NCBI GenBank assembly: GCA_963210315.1
Contig: OY723312.1
Coordinates: 1,364,001-1,428,000 of the forward strand
Direction of reading: 5' to 3'
Length of the DNA stretch: 64,000 nucleotides
Origin: Rhynchopus euleeides
Taxonomy: Eukaryota; Euglenozoa; Diplonemea; Diplonemida; Diplonemidae
Below are positions 19,400 through 30,158 of the stretch, piece after piece (positions within the stretch are counted from its first letter, which is position 1; every line of letters begins with the position of its first letter). Under the pieces are notes generated by a model, which was not told the origin of the DNA, did no database searches, and was given only the letters and a program-made list of their open reading frames with translations. The translations under genes were made by a program, and so were the position numbers.

Positions 19400-19456
19400 A
19401 GATGTTCACTACCGTGGCCTCCGGCGGCTGGGAGCTCCGCCTCCCAGACCCCCCCT
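19400..19456 (+). repeat. Dispersed GC hairpin repeat, copy 3
   Basis: GTTCACTACCGTGGCCTCCG with a shorter stem CTGGGAG/CTCCCAG. The mutation on one side of the stem is matched on the other, so pairing is kept. Confidence 0.8.
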
Positions 19457-19700
19457 ACGGCATGTGTTTGTCTTGTAACCAAGTCCTTGCGCGTCCGGGG
19501 CTGCATATCGGTTCCGGTACCTCGCGGGAGGCTGGGCCCGAGCACTGATCTCTGAGACGAACCGGGGGGGAACCCATAAGAAAAAATTGGCTGACCCGAT
19601 CTGACCCGATCCAGCCCGCAACCCCATATTTCAAGCTCCACCCCTGCTGGATGAGACAACAAAAAAATATTCGACAAGACCTGTACAAACCTTGCACTGA

Positions 19701-20567
19701 ATGTGTCGCAGCATGGGACAGGTGCTCAGTTCCGGAAGGTCGTGCTTGCCTGTCACAGGACACACCTACAAGGGCTTGTTCCGCTACCTCTTTGTCTCCC
19801 TTGCAGACCTCATGCATTTCCGGTATGCAGACATCCCCTGGCGCTTCTGGGGATGCAAGGATGAGTCAGCCCGGATTCCCTTCTTGCGTGCTCGGATCTC
19901 AGGGCATATATTTCACTGGTTGATGGAGCATGCCGAAAAGGGATCAACGCGCAATGCCTACGTACACAGTCTCCATCATTGGTGGGCTCCAGAAGATGCA
20001 GTGCCTCTGCAGAACAACGACGAATTTGAAGAAGCAGAGAACGGACATCGCAAGAAAGATGCCGTTACAATCGCCAGCTCCGCAACTTACGAGAGAGATC
20101 TTGCGATGGCAGAAGAGAAGCGGCGCGCATCGGGCATGCCTTGGAAGGTTGCGCACCTGTCGCAGGACGGGATCCTCGGGTATAGAGAAGTCATCCTGTG
20201 TCCGTGTCTGCACACCCGACACGCTCATAGATTGGCTGTGTATGTTCTTTGCACACAGTTGACACAGCTGCGGAAGGGGTTTGTGCACTGCAACACACAG
20301 GACTTCGTTGAACCCATCAGCGCGCCCTACTTCCTGTTCCGGTTCCCCGAAGGACACCGCAAATTATCGCTCTGCTTGTGCAAAATGCCAATCCCGCTGG
20401 GGGCGACTTTCACACCATTCGTGTCATCCGAGGCGACTTTGAGCACGCTTGACCAACGCGCACAGCAGGAGGGGGATGACAGTTCTGACGAAGAAGATGA
20501 GGCCTGCAGGATGGCTTGTCTTGCCCAAGGTGTAACACAACTACGACAGGCGATGGCCGCACTTTGA
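19701..20567 (+). CDS. Transposon ORF, 288 residues, unknown
   Basis: This is an intact frame after a pyrimidine-poor leader. It contains aromatic-rich segments (KGLFRYLFVSLADLMHFRYA, IFHWLMEHAEKG, SLHHWWAPED), a cysteine/histidine cluster (CPCLHTRHAHR), and an acidic C-terminal stretch (EGDDSSDEEDEA). I recognise no family. Its place downstream of the broken transposase fragment and upstream of the right inverted repeat suggests that it is the second part of the same transposase or an accessory protein. The frame is open upstream only to 19701, after the MITE insertion. Confidence 0.6.
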   Translation: MCRSMGQVLSSGRSCLPVTGHTYKGLFRYLFVSLADLMHFRYADIPWRFWGCKDESARIPFLRARISGHIFHWLMEHAEKGSTRNAYVHSLHHWWAPEDAVPLQNNDEFEEAENGHRKKDAVTIASSATYERDLAMAEEKRRASGMPWKVAHLSQDGILGYREVILCPCLHTRHAHRLAVYVLCTQLTQLRKGFVHCNTQDFVEPISAPYFLFRFPEGHRKLSLCLCKMPIPLGATFTPFVSSEATLSTLDQRAQQEGDDSSDEEDEACRMACLAQGVTQLRQAMAAL

Positions 20568-20725
20568 CACCTCAAATTCTAACCGCTCACCTCCGCAGGT
20601 GTAGCCGCTACCAGGAGGATAGGTAGGTAGTCCAGAGTCCGGGGAAACTGACAGAAGCAAAACAAGCCCCTCCCCATCCCTCTTCCACCATGATTTTACC
20701 CCCCACGCCAGTAGACTGTAACTAT

Positions 20726-20882
20726 ATCATGGGAAAAATGGATGAAAATAGGTGAAAAGACTCCCGCTAGGGGGAGTCAGACTCCCCCTAGCGGGAGTAT
20801 AGACTCCCGCTAGCGGGAGTCTTTGACACCCGCTCAGACTCCCGCTCCCAGACTCCCGCTAGGGCCGCTGGAGTCCACCGTG
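20726..20882 (-). repeat. Right terminal inverted repeat
   Basis: Read inward from 20882 it starts CACGGTGGACTCCAGCGG and carries the same GGGAGTC/GACTCCC palindromes as the left arm, ending at TATCATGGGAAAA. It has a few extra palindromic units. Confidence 0.9.
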
Positions 20883-21103
20883 TAGAGAAGCCGTGCAACA
20901 ACAGAATCTTGTCACAGTGAAAAAAAATACAGTTGGCATCGCTTTTGGGTGACAAAATCACAATCTACCTTGCCTTGTTGCTGTGGCTGTGCGGCACATT
21001 CACACCAACCTTCATCAGGCAAAACACGCGAGGTGTTCACCCGGGTTTGGCGCACAAAGTGTCTTGTCAAGACACGGCGAGGCTTGTCCGGGGTTTTCCG
21101 TGG

Positions 21104-21105
<2 letters not shown>

Positions 21106-21136
<31 letters not shown>

Positions 21137-21152
21137 CCCTCTCTCTCTCTCT
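21106..21152. repeat. (GA)n/(CT)n microsatellite hairpin
   Basis: A run of GA repeats (about 21106-21134) is followed directly by a CT run, so the strand can fold on itself. Confidence 0.9.
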
Positions 21153-24100
21153 GCCTTGTGTTTCTTCAGAAATCCAAATAGAGGTGATGTACTTCCCAGT
21201 CAAGCTTCCCCCGATATTGCAACCCAGACGTGCTCCGGACAGACATCCCTCACTGTCCGCTGCTTAGTTATGACTTGCCCTGCCTCGGTGGGGGTCGCAG
21301 TGTTGGTGTCTGTGTGTGTATGACAGTGGAGGCAACACTAGAGCTCGCTCGGTGTCCTACACCACGTCCTACACTATACTAAAAAATATTAACGTGTGTG
21401 TACAGTGTGGAGATCAACATCAAGAGCAAGTGATCGGTGTGTGTATCTACTAGTATAAAAAGATTAACGTGTGTGTGTGTGCATCGCAGGTAGAGCCGAC
21501 ATCACAAAAGATCAGGGCATGTCCGTGCTCCTCCCCACCTCTGCCCCTGCGTGCCACCTCATGTCACGCCGTGGGTTTGCTTCAGCTGCACTCAGACACG
21601 TTGGGGAGTGGCGCCCCACCACCTCCACCCCACGCGCCCCCGCCGGCCCTCGAGAGGTGCAGAATCTCTGAGGCGTTGAAGGCTGGGGAGGGGTGTTGCG
21701 TCGTGCCACAGTGGCGCACCCTCCCGGGGTTCTCCTTCCGAATCCCGGGAGTCTGAAACCCTCGGAGTGGCGGAGGTAGCTGGCCTGCACCCTGCCAGGT
21801 GCCCCACCGACGCTTTTCCAAAAAGATTCGTGTGTGTATGCGCGGGGCAGTGGAGGCGAATGATCAGAGAGTTTGGCTCGGTGAGACTGACACTGGCACC
21901 AAAACAACAAAGCTTGGTCGTATGGACAGTGAAGGTCGCGCCCAGCAGGGCTGGGGAGGGGTAATGCGTCCGATGTGCTCTCTGTGGTGGTGGTTGGTGG
22001 CTCTGTTTGGCTCTTCGACTGCGACATGGTCCCCATGCCGTGCTCAGCAGGGAGGCCGCCGGAAGGGGGGGGGCTGCTTGAGGTGTTTGATCAGGCAATG
22101 GTAGAAGGGGGTACAGTGTTGCCGCAACAGTGTGCCACGGAGAGCAGGAGACCCCCCCTCCGGCCCTCCCCCCCCCCCCTCCTTGGTAAACCTTTCTTCC
22201 CACTAACGTTAGTCTCAGTTGGGTGTCCGTTGTTTGCAACACGCTACGATGTGGGCGGAAAGTGTGTCCCGTGATTTGGTTCGTGCCCCTTGGGCTCCTC
22301 ACTCACGACACCAAAATCAGGAGTGTGCGTGGTGCGGCCTGCGCATCTAGGAAACGGAAGAAACGGTGGGACAGGAGGAGTACAATACAATGCTATTTCC
22401 AAAACATTGCTTGGAGTGTTGATAATGGATGGGATGTGGATGAGCATTACAAAGCAATTGACAATGCTATTTCCGACGGGTCGACAAATGCGCTGAACAA
22501 AAAGTAGTCCTGAACTGTTCTTCCACAGTTGCTGGACAGGGTGTCTACAATAAAGCGAAAGGAGTACGATTTTGTCAGTTCGCTTTTCTGCATATCTGAG
22601 CCACTGTGATCAGTCGCTCTCCGATGAGCCACACGGGTGTGGGTGTGGGGTGTGTCACGATATGCAGATGGGTGCCCAGCATCCCGCACCACATCAGAGC
22701 CAAAAAAAAGGGAAGCCCAGCTCGAGTGAGGTTGGGCGCCGCGTTTCATTATTTTTTTTGAGTCAACTTTCGATGCGGCAAACACACATAAAACTGCCTC
22801 TCCCATCTCCCATCCCCTCCCCACCCCGCGTCCCTGCCTGCCTGACTAAGTTTCGTGAACTGGCCTATTGTCCAAGCATAAGAGACCAATCTTGGTGCCC
22901 CTGGAAATCGGATGGGGACTACGGAAGAACTACGTAAATAATAAGGCATCACAAGAGAAGCCCCGCCCAAAGAAAAAGCGAACTACAGAAAAAAAGTGCG
23001 TCAAAACTGCGCAAAGGAGGCCTTCGCTGTGGTGCCGAACACGGTGCGTTTTGGTGCATTCTCCCTCCTGGTGGTAGTGAGTGTGGTGGCATTTTGAAAA
23101 ACCCACCGTATCCTAACATCACTTTACGGGGGCCTTCGCTCTAAAGTGCACACAAGTGAGCTGCCTAACATCATAGGCTGCAACCTGACACACTTTGACA
23201 CGGAGCGAAGGCCGCCTACAAGAGGAAATTGCCGAACTTTTCCGAAAACTTGCCGACACGGCGAATGCCCCCTCAAAGAAACTCCGTAAGAACTCTGGAG
23301 CTCATTCATCAGGCAAAAAAAGAAGAAATGACTGCCGGGGGTTCTTTTGTTTCGTTTGTGCAACCTTTCTGGTCACCTGCACGCCGGGGGGTGTGAAGTG
23401 GAGGCGAACAGACCGATTGTTCCCACCTGCAACCTTTTTTCGATGCGAACGCTTTCCGTGAGCACGGTGCGTTTGTCACAGAAAAGCCCGTCATGCGCGG
23501 TTCGCCGGTTCAACGATTCCCCCGGGTTCATCGGCTTAACAACACAGGATAGGGCAGCCTCTTCAGGGCACCGCAGGGGCACCATCTTATGCTCGTCTTT
23601 TTCTGCACTACTGTCGAGCGAATGCCGACCTCACCCATCCCGAATATCCCTCGAATATCCGTTACCACCATCGCCCCCCCACCCCCCCCCCCCCCCCCGC
23701 CCCCCTGCTGATTTCAGACACAACCTGCATAACGAGTGAAGGGTGGTCATTCTTGTGCTCCCCTCTACTTCTATTTCACTACCCCCCCCCCCTCCCCTGC
23801 CTCCTCTTCTTGCCTGTCTGAGGAGAAGGGATGGGGGGAAGGACCAGTCACCGTGGCACGCTGCCTGTTTGCACCACCCCCTGCATCCCGACCCCCCCCC
23901 CCTCCCCCCCCTGCAAAGCTGCTGCCGCCCCGCAAATGCCGCTTCTCGGTGTGGGGTTGGCAGCCGTGGCGAAGGGTGGGGAGGAGAAGGTGGGTATCCG
24001 GGTGTGCAGGAGGGGTTTGCGCCGGAAACAGACAACAAAATTATGAAATAATCACAGCCCCCCCCCCCCCCCCCATTCCACCTGCGTGCGATGCCCCCCC

Positions 24101-25487
24101 CGATGGGGGGGGTGGTGGGTGCGAATAACTGGGGTGGCAAAAAGAAAATAGCAAGCAAGATTGAAATGAGCGCAGGTCAAGCCAGCGCAGCGTGCCAGAT
24201 TTTTTTGATTTTTAAACCAGTTACGAGCGACGAAGCGTAGCGAAGTCGCGAAGTAACGAAGGAAATTGTACGACTGAAGCTTTGTAAGGATCACCTTCAT
24301 GCCACTTCACAGGGGCTTACACAGCCTTTGACACAGGAGTGTGCGCTCAACGAAAAGTAGTCTGGATCTGCCTTTTTGCAGTTGCTGGGCAGGGTGTTTC
24401 TCTTATTATAGCGAAAGGAGTACGATTTTTTTTGAAACCAGCCCCACACCCCCCCGCCCCCCCCCCCCCCCCCCACCCCGATCTGGGGTGCATGTAGAGT
24501 GACTCCAATAAGGGCACCACGTGGCAAGAGAGTGTTGGGAGATTTGCCTTGCCTTCACTTCTCGACAACTCATGCCCCATCCCCCCCCACCCCCTTCCGA
24601 TCTCCGCCTTTCTTTTGCACAGCGCCTGCCTTGTTCGGGGCGGCGTGTGCAGCCCCACCTCGGAGATTGGCAATTAGGGGATTTTCCTTTCACCCCATCC
24701 TCTGGATTCCTGTATTCGTAATCGTCATTTATTCGCAACACACTCAAAAAAGGGGGCAGTCATCATGGGTGTGCGTAACCTATAAGTAAATGCAACTTGG
24801 ATGCGCATCACCCCTGGATATCTGCTCTCTCGGTGGGATTCCACACGACTGCAAGCAAAAAACTAAACACTTATTCACTCGTGTGCGTAGAGCGGCGTGA
24901 TTACCTGTGGGCTTGAAGGGTAGGTGACTCGCCTGCCGCCTATCAGGTCCCACCGACCCTTTCCAAAAAGACATCACCGGGTGTCTATGTGTGCATACCG
25001 GGTAGAACGCCCAATGCGTGACTCTGGATGGTCTTTTTTTTTTCCGTGGCAGCTTTCAAACCACTGCCAAACAAACAACGCTTTCCCCCCCCCTCTGCAG
25101 CCCCCCCGCAGATTGCCCCCCCCCCCCCTCCCCCAACACGGGCCTTCCGGTAATCTGGTCGACTTAACGGGCAACTCTTCGGCTCCTTCCTTCTGTAATA
25201 AAATCATAAAGGAAGAAGCGGGGGGGGGGGGGGGGCAGTGGCTGGGGTAATTTTCTGGGGGGTCGCTTACAGCCCCGGGGGGGGGGGGGGGGCTGGCGTG
25301 CAGGGTGCAGGCAGCGCGCGCAAATGCGGCCTGTTTCCGGGTGCCCGCGCGCTGCCGGCGACCGTGCACCCGAGGTGCACGGTTTGGGCTGAATCTGGGT
25401 GACGTACGAGTAGGGCTCCCACCCTGAAAATGGGCTACCTGCGGTCACTCCAGGTACCTGACATCACCCGAAAGTGACCCAAAATCA

Positions 25488-26350
25488 GCGGGACCCCCTC
25501 CTCGGGTGTTCCGAAACACCTTTCTTTTGACTATTTGGAATCTGTGCGGATCGTAGTGGGGTCACACTGTGGGTCGAGGTGTCAAGCTTCACCCATGAAA
25601 TGTGGGTCTGATTCAGGGTCTGGTCATAGGAGGCTGGCCCCAGGAGGATGTGACTGGGAGGCAGCCACACCAGCCCACCCACCCAGCGGGACCCCCTCCA
25701 CGGGTATTCCAAAACCCCGTTCTTCTGAACGTTTGGAACTTTTGCGAATCGTAGTGGGGTCATTTTGTGGGTCTAGGAGCCAAACACCGTCCATGAAATG
25801 TGCCTCTGGTTCAGGGGCTGGTCCTAAGGGAATGTGACTGGGAGGCAGCCACACCCACCCACCCAGCGGGACCCCCTCCACGGGTGCTCCAAAAACCCTT
25901 TCTTTTGAACGTTTGGAATTTTTGCGGATCACAGTGGGGTCACTTTGGTGGTGTGCGAGCCAAGCATCACCCATGAAACACGGGTCTAGTTCAGGGGCCG
26001 GTCAGCGTGGCTGGGAGGCAGTCAGCCCACACCCCACCCCACCCACCCAGTGGGACCCCCTCCTCGGGTGTTCCAAAACCCCTTTCTTTTGAACGTTTGG
26101 AATTTTTGCGGATCACAGTGGGGTCACTTTGGTGGTGTACGAGCCAAGTTTCGCCCATGAAACGTGGGTCTGGTTCAGGACTGGTCATGGGTGAAGGGGC
26201 TGGGAGGCAGCCACCTTCACCAGCCCACACCCCACCCCACCTACCCACCCAGCGGGACCCCCCCCTCGGATTTTCCAAAAACCCGTTCTTTGGGATATTT
26301 GGGATCCGTGCGGATTGTGGTGGGGTCATTTTGGCCATGGGGTGTCTATT
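25488..26350 (+). repeat. Tandem repeat, five units of 180-202 bp
   Basis: Units begin GCGGGACCCCCTCC at about 25488, 25686, 25866, 26050 and 26252, and share TTTGGAATTTTTGCGGATC, GTGGGGTCA and CATGAAA...GGGTCTGGTTCAGG. A fragment of the same unit (TTGGACTATTTGAGC...GATGGGGTCAC) lies near 3065-3106. It looks like a satellite-type repeat; no coding signal. Confidence 0.85.
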
Positions 26351-26530
26351 GACACCACTTACTGGGAAATGCCAATTGGGTAAAAGTACCCCCCCCCTGT
26401 ACAGGTACAAGGGGGGGGGGGGTCCTTTCCTACAGGTGCGGGAGGTAGCCAGTGTACCCCCCCTGTCCCCCACTTTGTGAGGGACCCCCCCCCCCCCAAG
26501 GCTGGCAGCAAATTTTTACTGCACTTTACT

Positions 26531-26700
26531 CATGGTTATCAACAGATCTTACCCCCTTTTTTTCCCGAAACCCGTCGAGCATGTCTTCGTCGTCGTAATT
26601 TTTTTTCTGTTAAGATCTTAGTGAAAAAAAGCACAAAAATTAAGATCTTAGTATTTTTTTCGAAGATCTTAGGTAAGATCTTAGTTTTTTTGCAAATATC
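26531..26700 (+). repeat. Left end of hAT element with AAGATCTTA sites
   Basis: The terminal inverted repeat is followed by at least four TAAGATCTTAG-type palindromes. The mirrored set is at 30035-30158. Confidence 0.85.
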
Positions 26701-27073
26701 CTTTCGTATTCTTGCTGGAATACTACAGACACACGGCACATCCCAGTCAGGAGTGCAGGCTTCGCTGTCCCGTGAACGGAGAGCGTTTGGGGTGCACAAA
26801 TAGATCACGTCAAACAGTACAGGAGGAGTTGAAAACCCCATTCCTGTTTCACCAACAGGGTTAGAAACCTCATTTCCCCCCTTCATTCGCTAAGCAGCCT
26901 CACCCAACCCCGGGGTTGAAAACCCCGTCCCATGACTTGGAACATTTCTGATACATGCAACTGACCGCCCCCCCCCCCACACTCTTCTACTCTTTACCCC
27001 CCCCCCCCCACACACACACACACACCCATCCCCGGAGTTGAAAACCCCAGGACTGAGGACGTTTCTGAGATCA

Positions 27074-29728
27074 TCACGACAGGTCAACTTCCTGGCAACC
27101 ACCGTTGTTCCTCACCTTGGGGAAGGAATGCCTGAGATGGCTCTGTGGGTATCTGACCGCCAGGTCCTGGTTGCAGTGATGAAACACGATACTTGCCATC
27201 ACGTCAGGCTTTGCGGCGCTGCGGTTGGCAGGAAGAGCATCTTTCCCTACGCTGAACACCGAGTCGCAGCCGGTGGTAGCTGCAGGCACCGCCAGCAGGT
27301 CCAGGGAAAGGCACCGGAGCCCCTCGCCAGCAGACGTGTACTTCTCCCAGAAGCCGACAGCTGAGGCCTTGTCCTTGCCGGTGGGTTTGCCTTTCGCGAA
27401 TTTTCCGAGTCCAGCCAGGTATGTGCTCCATGCCTCCACGGTGACAACAGCTGAGAACTGAGGGAGGGCAAGTTGCAGCTGCTCAAAAGGAAGGAGGGTT
27501 TTGCATGTCTGCATCAGCAGGGCCTGCTGTGGGCACAAATGCCGCACGCCACGCCAGAACCAGTACCCGCTCTCTCCTTTATTTCCCCACCAGAGGCGCT
27601 TGAGTGACTCGCTCAGCAGGACAGCCACCGGTGAAGCACTCTCGGAGAGGTCGGGGTGGGTGTTGACTCTCTGGAGGTAGGCCTCTTCGGCCTCACCCCT
27701 GGCTATCCCGCCGGCCTCGTCGAGGTCGTGGATGCAGTCCTCTATGTCCCCCCAAACCTGGTGCGCATGCGGCTCGGCAGAGGGGTCGGAGTACTTTCGA
27801 AAGACGCGCAGCAGGGGTGCCGTGTTGTCACACATCATCTTGAGGTCGGCGTGGAGGGTGGCAGTGCTGTAGCGGTCCAGCAGGCTTCGCAGAACATTTA
27901 AGCTGCTGCATGGCTTCTGCGTGTTCTTGAGCTCCAAAGCCGCGAAGCTGTGGAGGGCCGCCAGCCTGTCACGGCAGTGCAGGTAGCACTTCAGGCTCGC
28001 TTCGTACCGCGTGTCGCTGAGCAGGGGGCATCTGACACAGGGGGGTGCGCTCTCGGGGATCTTCTCCTGTAGCTCAGCGAGCTTACCCCGTGCGGCGGCG
28101 AGCAACCCGTCGAAGTCCGCTGCCTCTGTGAGGGCCGCCAGCCCCGGGGGGACCTCGCTGCGGTAGACAGCAAACAGCGCCTCCTTCTCCCGCGGCTTCG
28201 CGACGGCAGCCATCCCGCTCATCCGCTCCACCAGTTCTGCCAGCACGTCAGCTCCGGCAGGCTCCAACACCTTCTGCTGCGCTTCAACGTAGCGACGCGC
28301 CCTGTTCTTGCAGTCCTCCCCTGAAAACAGGGCATCCAGCAGGGATACGAGCACGTATGACAGCACGCCACTGGCGGGGTCTGTGAAATCCCCAAGTTCG
28401 ACTCTTGCCAAGAACTCGAGTTTCTGCTTCTTGAGCCACTTATCAGCGGAATCCGCAGCGTTGTTGGCGATGTGGGGGATGCACGACACCCACGGGATGC
28501 CGAGTTCCGCGTCGACCTCCCTGCTTGCTGCCCCGTTTCTCCCGCCGCGATCAGAACGCACCATCATTGGGGCGCTCAGGCCCAGTTTCTCCCACTCCTC
28601 CTTCAGGACCGTTGCTACAGGCGCATCAGTGAGGGGCACCACCAGCACAGCACTGAAGCTCCGTGCTGAACATACCATCGAGATCAGCTGCGTTCCCAGC
28701 AGCGATCCACAGTCGTGCAGCACTGACCACCTCCGCCCCTTGAGTCGGTCTGTGATGGCCGCACGACTTTCCTCCATCACCTTGGGACTATTCCTCGTCA
28801 CGACGGGCCCAAGGCGTGGAACGTACCGCGGGATGGTGATGCCATTGAGAACCTCAAGGGCGGTGTGCAGCGCAGCGGGGGTGATGCCTGCGTAGAGCGC
28901 AGCCTTTGTCGCCTTGAGTTCGAAGCAAGACGTGTGACGTGAAGCCAACCCAGGGATGGTCTTCTGCGCTGCCTCATCCTGGGCAGCCGCCTTCGCCACC
29001 TTGTCTAGGTGCTTCCCCCCCGTGAAGTGGCCCCGCACATCAAGGGCCTGGGACCCGGGGTTCCACAGGCGGGAGCACGTCTGACAGGCGGGAACCATCT
29101 GCCCCTCTTCAAACATCCTCAGAAGGGACGCTCTGTTGATGAAACCTGCGGGTGCCTTGCCGAGCTCCACCTGTGAGCAGGTGTCGAACTCGTCGATCAC
29201 ATCTATCAGAGGTGCAGCAAGGTCGTAGGCCTTCACCTTCGCCTGCTCCGGAATGTTGGCGGCAGCCCCCTTCTCAGCGATCCGTGCCGATGCCGCACGC
29301 CTCTCAACTGTGGAGGGAAGGGGCTGCCGTCCCTGCGTCTGTGGCACTGTGTCACTCCCAGGCCCCTGCTGTCGATTGCGGATCCGGAACTTCGCCACAG
29401 CCTCCGCCACCTCCCCCTTTGACCGCTTCAGCTTTCTGCCCTCTTCTTGCACTTCCCCATTCGCAAGCCTCGTGTAGATGCCCAGCTCCACAGCCTCGTC
29501 GACAAGCGCCGGCTTGCGCTTCTTCCCCAGCTGCTTGGACAGCGTGTCCACCGCTTGCGTTAGAGGCGTGTCCACCTGAGCAGGCGGCTCCGCCTGAGCG
29601 GGCGGCCCTGCTGGCTCCTCCTCCTGCTCCTCGTCCGCGGGGGCAGGCTGGGGTTCAGGCTCCGGCTGCGCGGGGTCCGCCGGGGGCAGGCTGTCCATTT
29701 CCACGTCATGATCACCTGCCCCACTCAT
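27074..29728 (-). CDS. hAT-family transposase
   Basis: This is an intact 884-residue protein from the ATG at 29728; the frame is open 90 bases further but without a better ATG. Residues 1-80 are acidic and Pro/Glu-rich. A BED-like zinc finger follows at about 214-241 (CQTCSRLW...GHFTGGKH). The catalytic region shows VLHDCGS and VRSDRGGRNG, then the hAT-specific CIPHIANNAADS (C-x2-H). The C-terminus carries the hAT dimerisation region, with FWEKYTSAGE, CLSLDLLAVPAATTGCDSVF and SVGKDALP. It catalyses cut-and-paste transposition in the nucleus. Length and domain order are normal for the superfamily and no break is seen, so the copy could be active. It is bracketed by matching inverted ends. Confidence 0.93.
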   Translation of the reverse strand: MSGAGDHDVEMDSLPPADPAQPEPEPQPAPADEEQEEEPAGPPAQAEPPAQVDTPLTQAVDTLSKQLGKKRKPALVDEAVELGIYTRLANGEVQEEGRKLKRSKGEVAEAVAKFRIRNRQQGPGSDTVPQTQGRQPLPSTVERRAASARIAEKGAAANIPEQAKVKAYDLAAPLIDVIDEFDTCSQVELGKAPAGFINRASLLRMFEEGQMVPACQTCSRLWNPGSQALDVRGHFTGGKHLDKVAKAAAQDEAAQKTIPGLASRHTSCFELKATKAALYAGITPAALHTALEVLNGITIPRYVPRLGPVVTRNSPKVMEESRAAITDRLKGRRWSVLHDCGSLLGTQLISMVCSARSFSAVLVVPLTDAPVATVLKEEWEKLGLSAPMMVRSDRGGRNGAASREVDAELGIPWVSCIPHIANNAADSADKWLKKQKLEFLARVELGDFTDPASGVLSYVLVSLLDALFSGEDCKNRARRYVEAQQKVLEPAGADVLAELVERMSGMAAVAKPREKEALFAVYRSEVPPGLAALTEAADFDGLLAAARGKLAELQEKIPESAPPCVRCPLLSDTRYEASLKCYLHCRDRLAALHSFAALELKNTQKPCSSLNVLRSLLDRYSTATLHADLKMMCDNTAPLLRVFRKYSDPSAEPHAHQVWGDIEDCIHDLDEAGGIARGEAEEAYLQRVNTHPDLSESASPVAVLLSESLKRLWWGNKGESGYWFWRGVRHLCPQQALLMQTCKTLLPFEQLQLALPQFSAVVTVEAWSTYLAGLGKFAKGKPTGKDKASAVGFWEKYTSAGEGLRCLSLDLLAVPAATTGCDSVFSVGKDALPANRSAAKPDVMASIVFHHCNQDLAVRYPQSHLRHSFPKVRNNGGCQEVDLS

Positions 29729-30034
29729 GATGGCCCTGGCTTTGTGGATGATGATTGTGGCGAGGCATGTTGGGGTGGGGTTTGCGGCAAGCAGCTCATC
29801 GGCGACAGCAAGACACACTCAGGAACAGGCACAGATTGCGATCAGGAGGGATTTGTGGGGGAGAAGGTAAGCTATGAAATGCAGTCACAACACCGTTCAG
29901 CCGCAACCGCTCTCAGTCAGTATATGTTTGCTGACGCCGTGCATTGTGTCGTACGCTGCCGGCAGGAAAAATCGTCCTGGGCCTCGTCAGGGAGTGTATC
30001 TCCAGTCAGTCAACAAGGAATATGGGGGAAAAAC

Positions 30035-30158
30035 TAAGATCTTAGCTAAGATCTTAGTAAAAAATACCAAGATCTTAGGAAAATTGAAAATTTTACAAAG
30101 ATCTTTAAAAAAGCCGTTTTCCAGCCAACATCTTCGTAAAGATCTGTTGAAAACCATG
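30035..30158 (-). repeat. Right end of hAT element with AAGATCTTA sites
   Basis: It contains CTAAGATCTTAGCTAAGATCTTAG and further AAGATCTT words, ending in the inverted terminal sequence at 30158. Confidence 0.85.

Larger units (their letters stand above)
19012..19625. mobile_element. MITE-like insertion carrying two hairpin repeats
   Basis: CGGGTCAGC near 19013 and its complement GCTGACCCG near 19591 face each other, enclosing two copies of the GC hairpin repeat (19240-19296 and 19400-19456). The arrangement parallels the 2279-3268 element, which also has one hairpin copy in the middle. The ends are short, so confidence is modest. Confidence 0.45.
17683..20882. mobile_element. CAC-terminated inverted-repeat transposon (3200 bp), invaded
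   Basis: The ends read CACGGTGGACTCCAGCGG inward on both sides, with TA directly outside each (17681-17682 and 20883-20884). The arms extend 160-180 bp and are packed with ACTCCCGCTAGCGGGAGT-type palindromes. Inside are a small basic protein, a broken putative transposase and a 288-residue ORF. A second partial left end (18486-18592) lies inside. A retroposon fragment and a MITE (18846-19625) split the coding region. The termini and short duplication recall CACTA elements; the assignment is tentative. Confidence 0.85.
20883..26530. other. Long intergenic region rich in low-complexity DNA
   Basis: I find no convincing gene in 5.6 kb. It has poly-C and poly-G runs, a (GA)n/(CT)n hairpin, an 80-bp dispersed repeat (21778-21850 and 24910-24995, also 36083-36160), a second repeat pair (22492-22573 and 24343-24430, sharing GCGAAAGGAGTACGATTTT), and a 180-200-bp tandem repeat at its right end. 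Open frames here are short or compositionally biased on both strands. Confidence 0.55.
26531..30158 (-). mobile_element. Complete hAT DNA transposon (3628 bp)
   Basis: The ends, read inward, are CATGGTTATCAACAGATCTT on the left and CATGGTTTTCAACAGATCTT on the right. TTTACT lies directly outside both (26525-26530 and 30159-30164), which I read as the target duplication; the exact boundary could move by one base. The subterminal zones on both sides are dense in AAGATCTTA palindromes, the likely transposase sites. The only large ORF is an intact minus-strand hAT transposase. Confidence 0.92.

Noticed and set aside
23631..24158. 175-codon minus-strand frame
   Set aside because: It is made of translated poly-G/C tracts (long Gly and Pro runs).
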